Shown here piece by piece: positions 29,032-38,817 of a DNA stretch of 64,000 nt. The number at the start of each line of letters is the position of its first letter. The stretch's first letter is position 1. A program made the position numbers and the translations under genes. The DNA lies in assembly GCA_029261835.1 (NCBI GenBank), contig JAJDAO010000026.1, positions 62,001 through 126,000 of the forward strand. Direction: 5' to 3'. The DNA is from Deltaproteobacteria bacterium (GTDB lineage: Bacteria > Myxococcota_A > UBA9160 > UBA4427). Under the pieces are notes generated by a model. It saw nothing but the letters and a program-made list of their open reading frames with translations, searched no databases and was not told the origin of the DNA.

Positions 29032-30462
29032 TCACTCATCGATGTGATAGCCAAGGGCGCGCAGCTGATTGAGTTGCATCTCGTCTATCTCGAGCGTCGG
29101 TACCTCGGGCCAGACTGCCGTCTCCGAGAGACGCTTGACGGCCTGCTGCGCGAGGCGAGCCGCAACATCGGGCTTCGCTGCGAACAGGTTCTTCAGTTCG
29201 CCGGGATCAGCATGCATGTCGTAGAGTCTCGATGCAGCGGGATTCTCGCCATCGTAGTGGAGCCGATAGATCCCCTGCTCGACTGCGACGAGCGGCCTGG
29301 AGGCACGTTCGATCCGCCCCCATGAGCGGTCGAGATAGGCGAAGCGCGGGCCACGATCGACCGGCGAGCTGCTGCCGTGCTCGAGTGATTTCAGGATCTG
29401 CGGCAACACGGAGCGTCCATCGAGGTCCGGCGGGAGCGGAAGTCCGAGCAGATCGTAAAGGGTCGGCCAGATGTCGACGTTCTCCGTGGGGTCGGTAATC
29501 GCCACGCCGGGCCTGAGTCGGATGGGGAGTGAGATGACGAGCGGCACATGCGTGACTTCCGCATGGAGATCCCGAGCGTGGCCCTCGATCCCGTGCTCGC
29601 CGAACGCATCCCCATGGTCAGAGCCGATGACGATGATCGTCTTGTCGAGCAGCTCCAACTTGTTCATCTGGCCGAGCAAGAGTGAGATCAGGTCGTCCGT
29701 GTGCAGAATCGAGTTGTCGTAGACATCCGACAAGCTCGTGCCGAAGATGGCCGTATCCTCGTCATAGACATACTGGTGGATGTCCATCAAGTGCAAATAC
29801 AGAAAGAAGCGCTCCTGATGATGCTGGCGAAGGAAGGCGGTGGCTGAGTCGATGGCGTCCGAGTCGCTGCCCGGGATCGCGTGTGGAGTGCGGCGGCGTT
29901 CGACCTTGCGCACGGGACGGGGTGTCGGCCGATCGTAGACGTAGAACCCTTGGCCGAAGCCGAACTGGCCCGATACCCAGCCATTGCGCCAGATACCCGC
30001 GGTACGAAAACCGGCATCCCGCAGCACTTCGGCCGGGAGGCGTGCATCGGTGGGAAGCCCGTTCTGGGCCCGCAGGACACCCGTATGAACCGGATAGAGG
30101 CTCGTCCACATCGATGCCATCGAGGTCTTGGTCCAGCTCGACTGGGACGCGTGTCGTTGGAAGCTGATGCCGGTTAGCGCGAGGTAGTCGAGCATCGGAC
30201 TGGTCTCACGCTCATACCCAGCGTAGTGGAGTCGATCCGCCCGAAGAGTGTCTATGAGAATGAAGAGCAGGTTGAGATCGTCGCGCTTGCTGAGTTCTGA
30301 AATCCGCTCGGCGTGCCCCTCGAGCACTGCCGGGCGCAGATCGCCACCGTCGTCGCCACCACTGCAGGCCGAGATGAGCCCGGCGAGCAGGGCAACCCAT
30401 GCGAGATCCGCAGCTACTGAAGCCGGTCGACGCATCGTTCCACGAGAGAATCTGTCAAACAT
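29032..30462 (-). CDS. Sulfatase-fold (alkaline phosphatase superfamily) lipoprotein
   Basis: LLFILIDTLRADRLHYAGYERETSPMLD, IVIGSDHGDAFGEHG; lipobox GLISAC; lacks C/S-x-P-x-R. Confidence 0.85.
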   Translation of the reverse strand: MFDRFSRGTMRRPASVAADLAWVALLAGLISACSGGDDGGDLRPAVLEGHAERISELSKRDDLNLLFILIDTLRADRLHYAGYERETSPMLDYLALTGISFQRHASQSSWTKTSMASMWTSLYPVHTGVLRAQNGLPTDARLPAEVLRDAGFRTAGIWRNGWVSGQFGFGQGFYVYDRPTPRPVRKVERRRTPHAIPGSDSDAIDSATAFLRQHHQERFFLYLHLMDIHQYVYDEDTAIFGTSLSDVYDNSILHTDDLISLLLGQMNKLELLDKTIIVIGSDHGDAFGEHGIEGHARDLHAEVTHVPLVISLPIRLRPGVAITDPTENVDIWPTLYDLLGLPLPPDLDGRSVLPQILKSLEHGSSSPVDRGPRFAYLDRSWGRIERASRPLVAVEQGIYRLHYDGENPAASRLYDMHADPGELKNLFAAKPDVAARLAQQAVKRLSETAVWPEVPTLEIDEMQLNQLRALGYHIDE

Positions 30463-30822
30463 GGATATGGCCCTCAGGTGCCCGAATCGAGAGCTAAAGG
30501 CCGTTGAGGGCGCATGTGGAGCCGTGTGGGCATCTCTGCTGCACATAGCTGACCAATCGTCCTGTTACGTCGCATTCTCAGCTCCTTCGATTCTGTTGTT
30601 GCCGAGTCGTGAATGAAGACCGTGCTCACATCCGGAGGGAAGATCAGCAGAATAGATAGCGCTTTCTTCTGGATTGGGAGCGTACAATCAAGGACCAATC
30701 GGAGCGGCGCACTCCAAAGCATAATAGTGTGTCGCGGATCATCGTCGCGCCGAACCTTCGCAGCGCTACACTTAGCGAGAAGTGCGGACCGTTCGCAGTC
30801 GAATCGGGAGGCTCGCGGGAAG

Positions 30823-31686
30823 ATGCTGAAACGGATTGGAGCTCTGATCTGCGTGCTCGGTGCTGCTGTCGCGCTTGCCTGGCTGCTGACGCCCGACGTC
30901 GAGGTTGCGGCTCGCCCTCGGCTCCCCTCTCCCCGGACGGCGCCGCCCGCTGAGTCCCCACGGCCGAGCGAGCGGTTTGCCCAGGCCCGCGAAGAGCCAG
31001 TTCAATCGACAGTGCCGCTGGCAACACCTCCACGCTCCCGGCCACGAGCGCCCCAAGCGGAGCGATCGGGCAATCGTCGCTCTCAGCCTACTGCTGCCGA
31101 GCCCTCACCGGGAACACGCCCGGTCAGCAAGAACAAACGTGCAATCATCGCCTCGGACGCAAACCTGATGCGACGCCGCCGTCTGCCGGAAGCAACGTTC
31201 GATGACATGGCGCTGGAGGAACTCGCCATCGAGGCCGATGAGATTGATCGAATATACGAGCTATGGGAGGCATCCCGCACACCGGATGGGGAATCAACTC
31301 AGGACCAACCGAAGCAGCCCGCAGCGGGCGACGCAGCGGCCGATAGCGAGCGTGAGCAGCAACTTCGCCTGGAGCTGGGAGACGCGGGCTACGACGCGAT
31401 GCTGTACGCAACCGGTGAGCGAAATCGCTTGGTTCTTCGCACGCTGAACGATGACTCGCCGAGCGCGCGGGCCGGTCTCGAGACGGGCGATGAACTCATC
31501 CACTACGGTGACTGGCGGATCTACCGCTGGGAGGACCTGAAGCAAGGAGGCGGAGCGGAGAAGCCTGAATTCATTCCGCTCGTCGTGCTCCGGCAGGGCC
31601 AGCTCGTGGAGATCGATCTCCCCACCGGTTGGCTCGTCGTCGGTGCGACGTGGTTGGAGCAGCGACGGCCTCCCCTCTTAGACTGA
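30823..31686 (+). CDS. PDZ-domain membrane protein
   Basis: N-terminal TM, then NDDSPSARAGLETGDELIHYGDWRIYRWEDL...LVVLRQGQLVEIDLP. Confidence 0.65.
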   Translation: MLKRIGALICVLGAAVALAWLLTPDVEVAARPRLPSPRTAPPAESPRPSERFAQAREEPVQSTVPLATPPRSRPRAPQAERSGNRRSQPTAAEPSPGTRPVSKNKRAIIASDANLMRRRRLPEATFDDMALEELAIEADEIDRIYELWEASRTPDGESTQDQPKQPAAGDAAADSEREQQLRLELGDAGYDAMLYATGERNRLVLRTLNDDSPSARAGLETGDELIHYGDWRIYRWEDLKQGGGAEKPEFIPLVVLRQGQLVEIDLPTGWLVVGATWLEQRRPPLLD

Positions 31687-31818
31687 CGCCACCCGTCGCA
31701 ATGCGTGGCTATCTCGGAGAGTGGCAGAGTCAGCGAATCAGACAGAACCCGGGATGGCGCCGCGCTCTCCCGTCCATCTCATGCTAACATAATGCATACT
31801 CGGTGTATTTAGGAGGCC

Positions 31819-32508
31819 ATGCAGGCTCGTATGTCGAAGACCGACGCAACGGACCGCCGCCCGCAGCCAATTCGGTTCTTCCGAAAGCCCGGGAGCAAGA
31901 AGCAGAAGCGGAGCCAGGCAGAGCGAACGGCGGAGACCCGCGCACGCATCCTTGCCGGTGCGCTGGAGAGCGTTCACGAGGTCGGCTACGAGCGCACGAC
32001 CGCATCAGAAATCACCCGCCGAGCTGGCGTGACCTGGGGGGCCGTCGCTCACCACTTCGGAGACAAGGACTCGCTGCTGTTCGCGGTCGTCGAGCACTGC
32101 TCCGAACTCTTCATCACGCGGCTCGGGAGTGTGTCTGCGGACCTGCCTCTCGGCCAGCGGATCGACCAATTCGTCGATCGTGCATGGGAGCATTTCAAGG
32201 GTAGCGAACACTCGGTCGCGATGGAGGTGATCCTGAATCTCAGGAGGCGCGAGGACGTCACTGACGACTGGCGGCAAGACGCGCTGCAAGCATTTACCGC
32301 TCTATGGATGCGAACCTTCGGCGACGTCGAAATGTCAGACGAGGACCGGCTCGCGCTCGAGATCTTCATCAACGGATTCTTCCTGGGACTGGGCATGTCC
32401 GAGAGCCTGGACCCAGAAGAACAAGTCGACTTTCGGGTACTCGAGATCGCCAAGAAGACACTTCGCAGGGAGCTGGGAGTCCCTGATTCTCAGAAAGCCC
32501 GCTCTTGA
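31819..32508 (+). CDS. TetR/AcrR family transcriptional regulator
   Basis: SQAERTAETRARILAGALESVHEVGYERTTASEITRRAGVTWGAVAHHFGDKDSLLFAVVEH. Confidence 0.9.
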   Translation: MQARMSKTDATDRRPQPIRFFRKPGSKKQKRSQAERTAETRARILAGALESVHEVGYERTTASEITRRAGVTWGAVAHHFGDKDSLLFAVVEHCSELFITRLGSVSADLPLGQRIDQFVDRAWEHFKGSEHSVAMEVILNLRRREDVTDDWRQDALQAFTALWMRTFGDVEMSDEDRLALEIFINGFFLGLGMSESLDPEEQVDFRVLEIAKKTLRRELGVPDSQKARS

Positions 32509-32643
32509 TGAATAAGAGTGCGGAGTAGGGAATCAAGCCCGTCGGCATGGGCATCTCGCCTTGAAACGACGCTTCCCTTGCGCAGCACCCGCTGCGCCTC
32601 CATGAGAAGGCCCGCCGGAGAAGCTCCGACAACGGAGACGCGA

Positions 32644-32678
32644 AGTTAAATCACTTGCTTGAACCAGGTGATTTAACT
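32644..32678. promoter_or_regulatory. Probable TetR operator
   Basis: Perfect 11-bp arms AGTTAAATCAC / GTGATTTAACT, 13-nt spacer, just upstream of TetR gene at 32693. Confidence 0.7.
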
Positions 32679-32692
32679 ACGGTCCCGCTGCC

Positions 32693-33397
32693 ATGGCGAC
32701 CCGACTCAGCTCCTCTCCCCGCAGTGCAGGAGATACGCCCAGCCGACTCCTCGACGCCGCGGAGCGCCTGTTTGCGCGTGACGGCCTGAGGGGCACGTCG
32801 CTGCGCGCCGTGAGCGCCTCGGCCGGTGCCAACTCGGCCGCCATCCACTACCACTTCGGATCGCGGGACGCGCTCCTCGAGGCAGTTGTGATCCGCCGCA
32901 TGCAGGCGATCGCGGAGTACCGCCGTCCGATGCTCGAGGCGCTCGCCGCGGCACCGCGACCCTGTGTGCGCGCCACCGCCGAGGCCCTCGTTCTGCCACT
33001 CGCCCAGGTCGTTGCCGAGCAGGGTGACGCGGGTCAGGCCTACGCGAAGGTCCTTGCTCAGCTCCTCGAGGAACAACCGCGGCTCGTGACCGGTGTCGCG
33101 CGCGCCCACTTCGCCGATGCCCTCGAAGGCCTGCGCGAAGGCATGGTGGCGGCGCGGCCGGACCTTCCGGCCAAGCTCGTACGCCGTCGCTACGCCCTCG
33201 CCTTCGTGACCCTGCTCCGCGTACTCGGCAACCCCACCCTGTTCGGCGGGCCCCGTGCCAAGCCCGGCCGGCGCTGGGACGTCTTCGCGGGCGAACTCGT
33301 CGACTGGCTCACCGGAGCGATTGGCGCTGCCGTCGGTGAAACAAGCGGCCCGCCGCACAGACGTCGTCGTCCCGCTCCTCGGAGGAAGAACTCGTGA
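32693..33397 (+). CDS. TetR/AcrR family transcriptional regulator
   Basis: PSRLLDAAERLFARDGLRGTSLRAVSASAGANSAAIHYHFGSRDALLEAVV. Confidence 0.9.
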   Translation: MATRLSSSPRSAGDTPSRLLDAAERLFARDGLRGTSLRAVSASAGANSAAIHYHFGSRDALLEAVVIRRMQAIAEYRRPMLEALAAAPRPCVRATAEALVLPLAQVVAEQGDAGQAYAKVLAQLLEEQPRLVTGVARAHFADALEGLREGMVAARPDLPAKLVRRRYALAFVTLLRVLGNPTLFGGPRAKPGRRWDVFAGELVDWLTGAIGAAVGETSGPPHRRRRPAPRRKNS

Positions 33398-34866
33398 CTC
33401 GATGGATCCTACGCGCACTGTTCGCCGTTGCCTTCACCGTCCTCGGCCTGCTTCTCGCCCGCACCGAACTGGGCGAGCGCGCGCGCTCCGGCGTCATCAG
33501 CGCGGCCGGACGTACGGCGGGCGTCGTCGCCCAGCGCGTCGATACCGACACGCGAACGCTGGTGCTGCTCGAGCACCCGGAGCTGATGAGTGCCTTCGCC
33601 CGGGGTGGCTCGTTCGGTGGCGTCTACTCGGTCGCGATCGCGCAGAACATGTTCGGGCGCGTACCCAAGGCGATCGAGGATGCGCGAGAGCTGACGCGGA
33701 TCCTGGAGATCGCACCCCGGACGTGGCACATCCGCCTGCCGATCGTCAACGCGGTGCTATTCGAAACCGATGCCGGCCTCGTGCTCGTGGACACGGGGAT
33801 GGCGCCCGCTGGCCCGGCGATCGTCGACGCGATTCGCAGCGTTAGCGACGCGCGCCTCCACACGGTGATCTACACCCACGGTCACGTCGACCACGCCTAC
33901 GGCACGTGGGCACTCCTCGAAGCGGGCGAGACGCCGGAGATCGTCGCCCACGAGGCGCTGGCGGACCGCTTCGAGCGTTACATCCGCCTGCGCGGCTCGA
34001 TCGGCCCCTACATGAGCCAGCCCACCGACCAGCTCCCATCGAAGCGCGAGGACCTGGTCTGGCCGACGCGCAGCTTCGACGACCGGCTCGAGATCGAGAT
34101 CGGAGGCGAGACCTTCGTACTCGTCCACCACCGCGGCGAGACCGACGATCATCTCTACGTCTGGGTGCCTGGCCGCAAGGCGCTGGCCAGTGCCGACTAC
34201 TACCAGGGCTTCCTCCCCAACGCCGGCAATGGCAAGCGCGTGCAGCGCCACGTCGAGGACTGGGCGGTGGCGTTGCGCGAGATGGCGGCGCTCGATGCCG
34301 AGATCCTGCTGCCGGCCCACGGCGAAGCACTCACCGACCCGGCGGTCATCCACGAGAACCTCTCGGTCCACGGCGAGATGCTCGAGACCATCACTGCCCA
34401 GACGATCGCGGGTCTCAACGCGGGCTTGCGCAAGGACGAGGTCTTCCGCTCCGTGCAGTTGCCGGAGCACATCGCCAATCACCCGACCATGAACATTCAG
34501 TACGTAACACCGCAGGACATTTCGAAGATGGTGATCAGGCAGTACACCGGCTGGTGGGACGACATCCCGTCCCACTGGACGCCGGCGCCCCGAGAGCGCG
34601 AAGCCCAGTCGATCGTCGAGGTCGCCGGTGGCATGGACGCAATCGTTGCCCACACCCGCGGACTACTCGAACGGGACGTCCAGCTGGCCTCCCACTTCGC
34701 CGACTGGGCCTTCCACGCGAACCCCACCGACCCAGGCGCCCAGCAGCTCGTGATCGACGTCTACCGCGAGCGCATCCTCGACCCGGCGAGCAACACCCAG
34801 GAGATGCTCGCCTACCTCGACGCCATGACGGCGGCACGCCAGGCCCAGATCGACGCGGGAGGCTGA
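33394..34866 (+). CDS. Membrane-anchored MBL-fold hydrolase, alkylsulfatase-like
   Basis: N-term TM; TVIYTHGHVDHAYGTW (HxHxDH); EILLPAHGEAL; GTG start overlaps TetR stop. Confidence 0.85.
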   Translation: MTRWILRALFAVAFTVLGLLLARTELGERARSGVISAAGRTAGVVAQRVDTDTRTLVLLEHPELMSAFARGGSFGGVYSVAIAQNMFGRVPKAIEDARELTRILEIAPRTWHIRLPIVNAVLFETDAGLVLVDTGMAPAGPAIVDAIRSVSDARLHTVIYTHGHVDHAYGTWALLEAGETPEIVAHEALADRFERYIRLRGSIGPYMSQPTDQLPSKREDLVWPTRSFDDRLEIEIGGETFVLVHHRGETDDHLYVWVPGRKALASADYYQGFLPNAGNGKRVQRHVEDWAVALREMAALDAEILLPAHGEALTDPAVIHENLSVHGEMLETITAQTIAGLNAGLRKDEVFRSVQLPEHIANHPTMNIQYVTPQDISKMVIRQYTGWWDDIPSHWTPAPREREAQSIVEVAGGMDAIVAHTRGLLERDVQLASHFADWAFHANPTDPGAQQLVIDVYRERILDPASNTQEMLAYLDAMTAARQAQIDAGG

Positions 34867-35060
34867 GGGGAGCCCACGCGCCAGCGCGAGTTCGGCCACC
34901 ATGTCGCTATTCCCCATGTCGAGTACTTGGATCTGCGACTCAGCCCGTACGGTGGCGGCGGCCGACGCAGCCGGAATCGGACGCGTGGCAACGCTCGTGA
35001 GTCAGAACTGGAACCTCGCAGTCGAAGACGAGTACGCGGCGAGGCGCATTCCGGTCCGCC

Positions 35061-36545
35061 TCAGTTTCGAAGGAGAACTGTCCCGATGCGCGCCATTGAG
35101 CGGAGCGTCGGCATGACGATGCTGCGATAGCCGAAACCCTCGTAGTGGGCCCGATAGCGCGCAAGCCGCTCGTCGAGATCATCTCGCGTGTAGAGACGTC
35201 CGTCGTGCACGACCGCGAGCAGCGTGTCCAGCGCCGCGATGTCGCGGGTCGGATCCTCGCGCAGGAGGAGCAGATCTGCGGGCGCGCCAACGCGCAGCGT
35301 GCCGGCGCCCGCAACACCGAGGAATGTGGGCGAGGTCCGGGTCGAGGCCTCGATCGCTTCCTCGGCCGTCAAGCCCACCTCGACGAGCAGGACGAGCTCG
35401 CGCAGGAGGCTCGCACCGGGAATGACGTTGGGAGCGTTGCAGTCCGTTCCAGTGTGGAGTGGAATCCCGGCTTCGTGCAGCGCTGCAGCACTTCGCTTCA
35501 GCCAGTCCGAAGCGTTCTTCACGACCGCAAAGTCGTCGGCCGACATGTGGCGCGCGGGATTGAGTCCGACCTCGGCGCTCCAGAGGGCGTCGCGCAGGTG
35601 CGGCAGCGACAGTTGCATCGTCGGGCTGGCGCGCCACGACGCCCAGTCCCGTGCCCGCAACATACCCTCCACCGCGACGAGGGTCGGGGTGTAGGCCATC
35701 CCGTAACGTCGGCTCACCTCGATCACGTGCGCGAGGCGCGCGCCGTCCATACGCAGCCAGGGGCGCAGCACGTGCGGGTAATCGCGCCGTTCGCCTTCGA
35801 AGGGCGGCTGCACGCCGCGCAGATGCTGCACGTCGGCGAGCTGGGCCTCCTCGAGCGCAACGTCGTGGGGTGTATGGCCGATGAGGGGCAGGCCGTGTGC
35901 CTCCGCTGCCTCTCGCAAGGCGGTCGTCGAGGCGAGATCGAGCGTGTCGTAGGCTTTGATGCAGTCCGCTCCCTCGCTCGCGAGGTCGGCGACGACCGCA
36001 CGCGCTTCTTTGGGAGAGGTGACGATGCGCGAGCCGGGTAGCACCGGATTCGGACCGTCTACGAAGGCGCCGCAGGAAAAGATGCGCGGCCCGGGCAACT
36101 CGCCGCGCGCGCTGCGCCCGCGCAACCGATCGACCGTTTCCGCGTCCGTCCCGCCCGGAAGCCGAACCGTGGTGACGCCATGGGCGAGCAGCAGCAGCAG
36201 CGTGTACTCCGCATCGCCCGGAAGATTGCTCATCGGGAGGTGGGCGTGCATGTCCGTCAAGCCAGGTAGGACGTAGGCATCGGCGAAGGGCAAGTGGCCA
36301 CCGCTGCGCGGTGGCGCCACACCGACGATGCGGCCCTCTTCGATGCGAAGCTCGGCACGCCTTCGATCGCGCCCACCGGGTTCGACCAGGGTGACCCGTC
36401 CGAGGGTGAGGTTGCGGCCGGGACTCGGGAGCGGTGCCGGCGGGCGCTGCGCCCAGCTCCATAGTGCAGCGAACGCAAGCGCAAACGTGAGGAGCGTGGC
36501 CACGATGGTCGCGAGCACGCCGATGATCTTCGTCACAGTCTTCAC
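35061..36545 (-). CDS. Membrane-anchored amidohydrolase, paralog of 16298-17770
   Basis: YVLPGLTDMHAHL, ADCIKAYDT, PLIGHTPHDV, LHTGTDCNAPNVIPGASLLRELVLLVEVGLTAEEA; GTG start overlaps MarR stop. Confidence 0.85.
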   Translation of the reverse strand: MKTVTKIIGVLATIVATLLTFALAFAALWSWAQRPPAPLPSPGRNLTLGRVTLVEPGGRDRRRAELRIEEGRIVGVAPPRSGGHLPFADAYVLPGLTDMHAHLPMSNLPGDAEYTLLLLLAHGVTTVRLPGGTDAETVDRLRGRSARGELPGPRIFSCGAFVDGPNPVLPGSRIVTSPKEARAVVADLASEGADCIKAYDTLDLASTTALREAAEAHGLPLIGHTPHDVALEEAQLADVQHLRGVQPPFEGERRDYPHVLRPWLRMDGARLAHVIEVSRRYGMAYTPTLVAVEGMLRARDWASWRASPTMQLSLPHLRDALWSAEVGLNPARHMSADDFAVVKNASDWLKRSAAALHEAGIPLHTGTDCNAPNVIPGASLLRELVLLVEVGLTAEEAIEASTRTSPTFLGVAGAGTLRVGAPADLLLLREDPTRDIAALDTLLAVVHDGRLYTRDDLDERLARYRAHYEGFGYRSIVMPTLRSMARIGTVLLRN

Positions 36546-37105
36546 TTCGAACTCTTGCGAGTTCGCGAGCCGGGGTAGAGGGGCGCGCTGATCACCAGAC
36601 CTGCCTGCGCTTCGAAACGATCGAGAAGCATGCGAAGCGCCACTGCGATCTGCTCTCGCTCGCCGTCGTCGAGGTCGGCGAACATCGCCTCGTAGCTTCT
36701 GATGATGCCGTCGAGCGATTCTTCGGCGACCTCTCGGCCCTCGCCGGTGAGAGCGACCAGCAGGCACCGTCGGTCTTCGGGATCGGGGTCGCGCGTGACG
36801 AGTCCCCTATTGGTGAGCCGACGCAGGGTGCTGGTCATGCCACCTGAGGTCTGCACGAGCCGTCGGCTGAGGACGGTCGGCGACAGCCGATGAGGTGGAC
36901 CGGCGAGCCAGAGGATGCTGAGGACCGCCGACTCCGAAGTGTCGAGGCCGTAGCGCGAGGTCACCTGGCCGAGGATGTGCTCGTTGATGCGCCCAAGCCG
37001 GGTTAGCGAGAACAACAGTCGCGCGATCTCCGGGTCCCGGTCGGGGAGAAGCGCCCTGAGCGCCTTTTCGGTGTTTCTCCCGCCGTCTGTTCGCGTTCGT
37101 GTCAT
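36542..37105 (-). CDS. MarR family transcriptional regulator
   Basis: LDTSESAVLSILWLAGPPHRLSPTVLSRRLVQTSGGMTSTLRRLTNRGLVTRDPDPEDRRCLLVALTGEG. Confidence 0.9.
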   Translation of the reverse strand: MTRTRTDGGRNTEKALRALLPDRDPEIARLLFSLTRLGRINEHILGQVTSRYGLDTSESAVLSILWLAGPPHRLSPTVLSRRLVQTSGGMTSTLRRLTNRGLVTRDPDPEDRRCLLVALTGEGREVAEESLDGIIRSYEAMFADLDDGEREQIAVALRMLLDRFEAQAGLVISAPLYPGSRTRKSSK

Positions 37106-38787
37106 CGGTCGATCCGGATGATGCCGAAGTCGGTCGCGTACACGATCCGACCGTTCTGGTCGATGTTGATGCCCGAGAAGCGGCTGTTGTATCGGTGGCC
37201 GCCGAGAACGTAGTGGAAGGCCGACTCGCCAGTCGCCCAGTCCAGGGCTTCAAGAGACCACTGACCGTCGCGGACGCCGACCGTGTACACCCGACCCGAC
37301 CCGAGGCTCACCACGGGCACTCCGTTCGTGGAAGAAACCCCGGCGTTCACCCACGCTTTCACCAGCTGCCGTGCCTCGGGATCCCATGCGAACTTCTGGA
37401 CGCCATAGGGCGTGAACTCGGGACGATTGCCCAAGTAGCCGACCAGCGCACGGCCGCCCCTACCGGGGAAGTTCGCCGGAACGGAGGCTGGCTCGTTGTT
37501 CACGACCATCGCTCCGTAGCCCGAGACGACCGTCGATTGCTCCGTCTGCACCGCTTCGGCGGAGTAGTTGCCGAAATTGACTGGGAGCAGCCCCGCGATA
37601 CGGCGGCTCGGCGCTCCCGGAAGCCGCTCCCAGTCGTCCGGAATCTCGTCGCGCCAGTACAGCAGAAGGTTCATGAGGTCCTCGCCGTCCGTGATGACGA
37701 CGAACCTGTCCTCGTCCCCGAAGCCCATCAGCGTCGCCCCGGAGCCGGTCCCGACGCCACTCCCGTTCAGGTAGGGCTCGCTCCATGCCCCGTCCGCGGG
37801 ATCAGCAGAGAGCCGCTCGCCATCCCATACGATCTTGTGCATCTGGTCGAGAGAGGGAAGATAGATTCCGCCTTGCTTGTCGATCGCGGCCGGGTTCCGC
37901 ACCCAGTCTGCTGCACCCCTGCGACGGCCTGCGGCCGCCATGGCCTTGTTGTGAGCGGCGGCATTCTCGGCCCCCGGCAGCAGTATGGCCTCATGGCTGC
38001 TGAAGTCGCGCTCGATTGCCAGCACCCAACCCTCGTTCGTCACAGCGACGATGCGGCCGTCGAATGTCATGTTGGCGGAAACGAACTGCCCGGTGACGCC
38101 TTCGGGCCGGAGGAATTCGTTGCGAATCCCGATTGCAGAGGCGGGATCGCTGCGGTCGGTCTCGGCGTAGGCGGTCACGGAATCGGAGTTTCCCACAAAG
38201 AGTGTGTTGTCGACGTCCAACAGGTAGTACACGCCAGCCAGCCCGGCCAAGTACCGGGCTCCCAGCCCGAGCGCATACCGAACGAGTTCGTCGCCCTCAA
38301 GTCTGTCGACGTTACTGTAGACCTCGTCGGCTTCGGACTCCGAGACCTGTTCTCTGCCTGGGAGAGGGAGCTCCACGAGAACCTTCAAGGTCTCGTGGTC
38401 GAGCTTGCTGATTCGGTCTCCGCCGTTGGTCCAGATCACCCTGCTGCCGTCCGGATACGGACCAGAAATCGCAATGCCGAAATGTGCCGGCCCGACGTGC
38501 TGGTACACAATATCGCGGTCAGTGAGCGTCTCGCTGGGACCTGTTGGTCCCGCGATCGGAATCGAATCCTGTTGTGCCGACGAGCCGTGGCCGATGGGCT
38601 GGTCGCTGTCGGCTAGGAATGCGTTTCGTGGCGGAGGGTTCGCCGAGATCGTCCCCACCGCGGGTTCACCTGGCGTCGACCGCGAGTCGTCGCCCTCCAC
38701 GCCCGGTGGCGGGCTGACGCACGCAGCAGCGATGACGGCTGGCGCCACCAGGGCCCCGATCGCGAAACGGGAAGTGAATCGATTCAT
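37102..38787 (-). CDS. Beta-propeller-like lipoprotein
   Basis: Lipobox VIAAAC; repeated blade-like strings (GPYPDGSRVIWTNGGDRISKLDHETLKVL, FDGRIVAVTNEGWVLAIERDF, INIDQNGRIVYATDFGIIRID); stop overlaps MarR start (ATGA). Confidence 0.65.
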   Translation of the reverse strand: MNRFTSRFAIGALVAPAVIAAACVSPPPGVEGDDSRSTPGEPAVGTISANPPPRNAFLADSDQPIGHGSSAQQDSIPIAGPTGPSETLTDRDIVYQHVGPAHFGIAISGPYPDGSRVIWTNGGDRISKLDHETLKVLVELPLPGREQVSESEADEVYSNVDRLEGDELVRYALGLGARYLAGLAGVYYLLDVDNTLFVGNSDSVTAYAETDRSDPASAIGIRNEFLRPEGVTGQFVSANMTFDGRIVAVTNEGWVLAIERDFSSHEAILLPGAENAAAHNKAMAAAGRRRGAADWVRNPAAIDKQGGIYLPSLDQMHKIVWDGERLSADPADGAWSEPYLNGSGVGTGSGATLMGFGDEDRFVVITDGEDLMNLLLYWRDEIPDDWERLPGAPSRRIAGLLPVNFGNYSAEAVQTEQSTVVSGYGAMVVNNEPASVPANFPGRGGRALVGYLGNRPEFTPYGVQKFAWDPEARQLVKAWVNAGVSSTNGVPVVSLGSGRVYTVGVRDGQWSLEALDWATGESAFHYVLGGHRYNSRFSGINIDQNGRIVYATDFGIIRIDR

Positions 38788-38817
38788 GACTGGTACCTTG
38801 CTAGATTGCTTGTCAAA

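Noticed and set aside
31796-31808. ATAC-N5-GTAT upstream of TetR at 31819
   Set aside because: Arms only 4 bp; too weak to call as an operator
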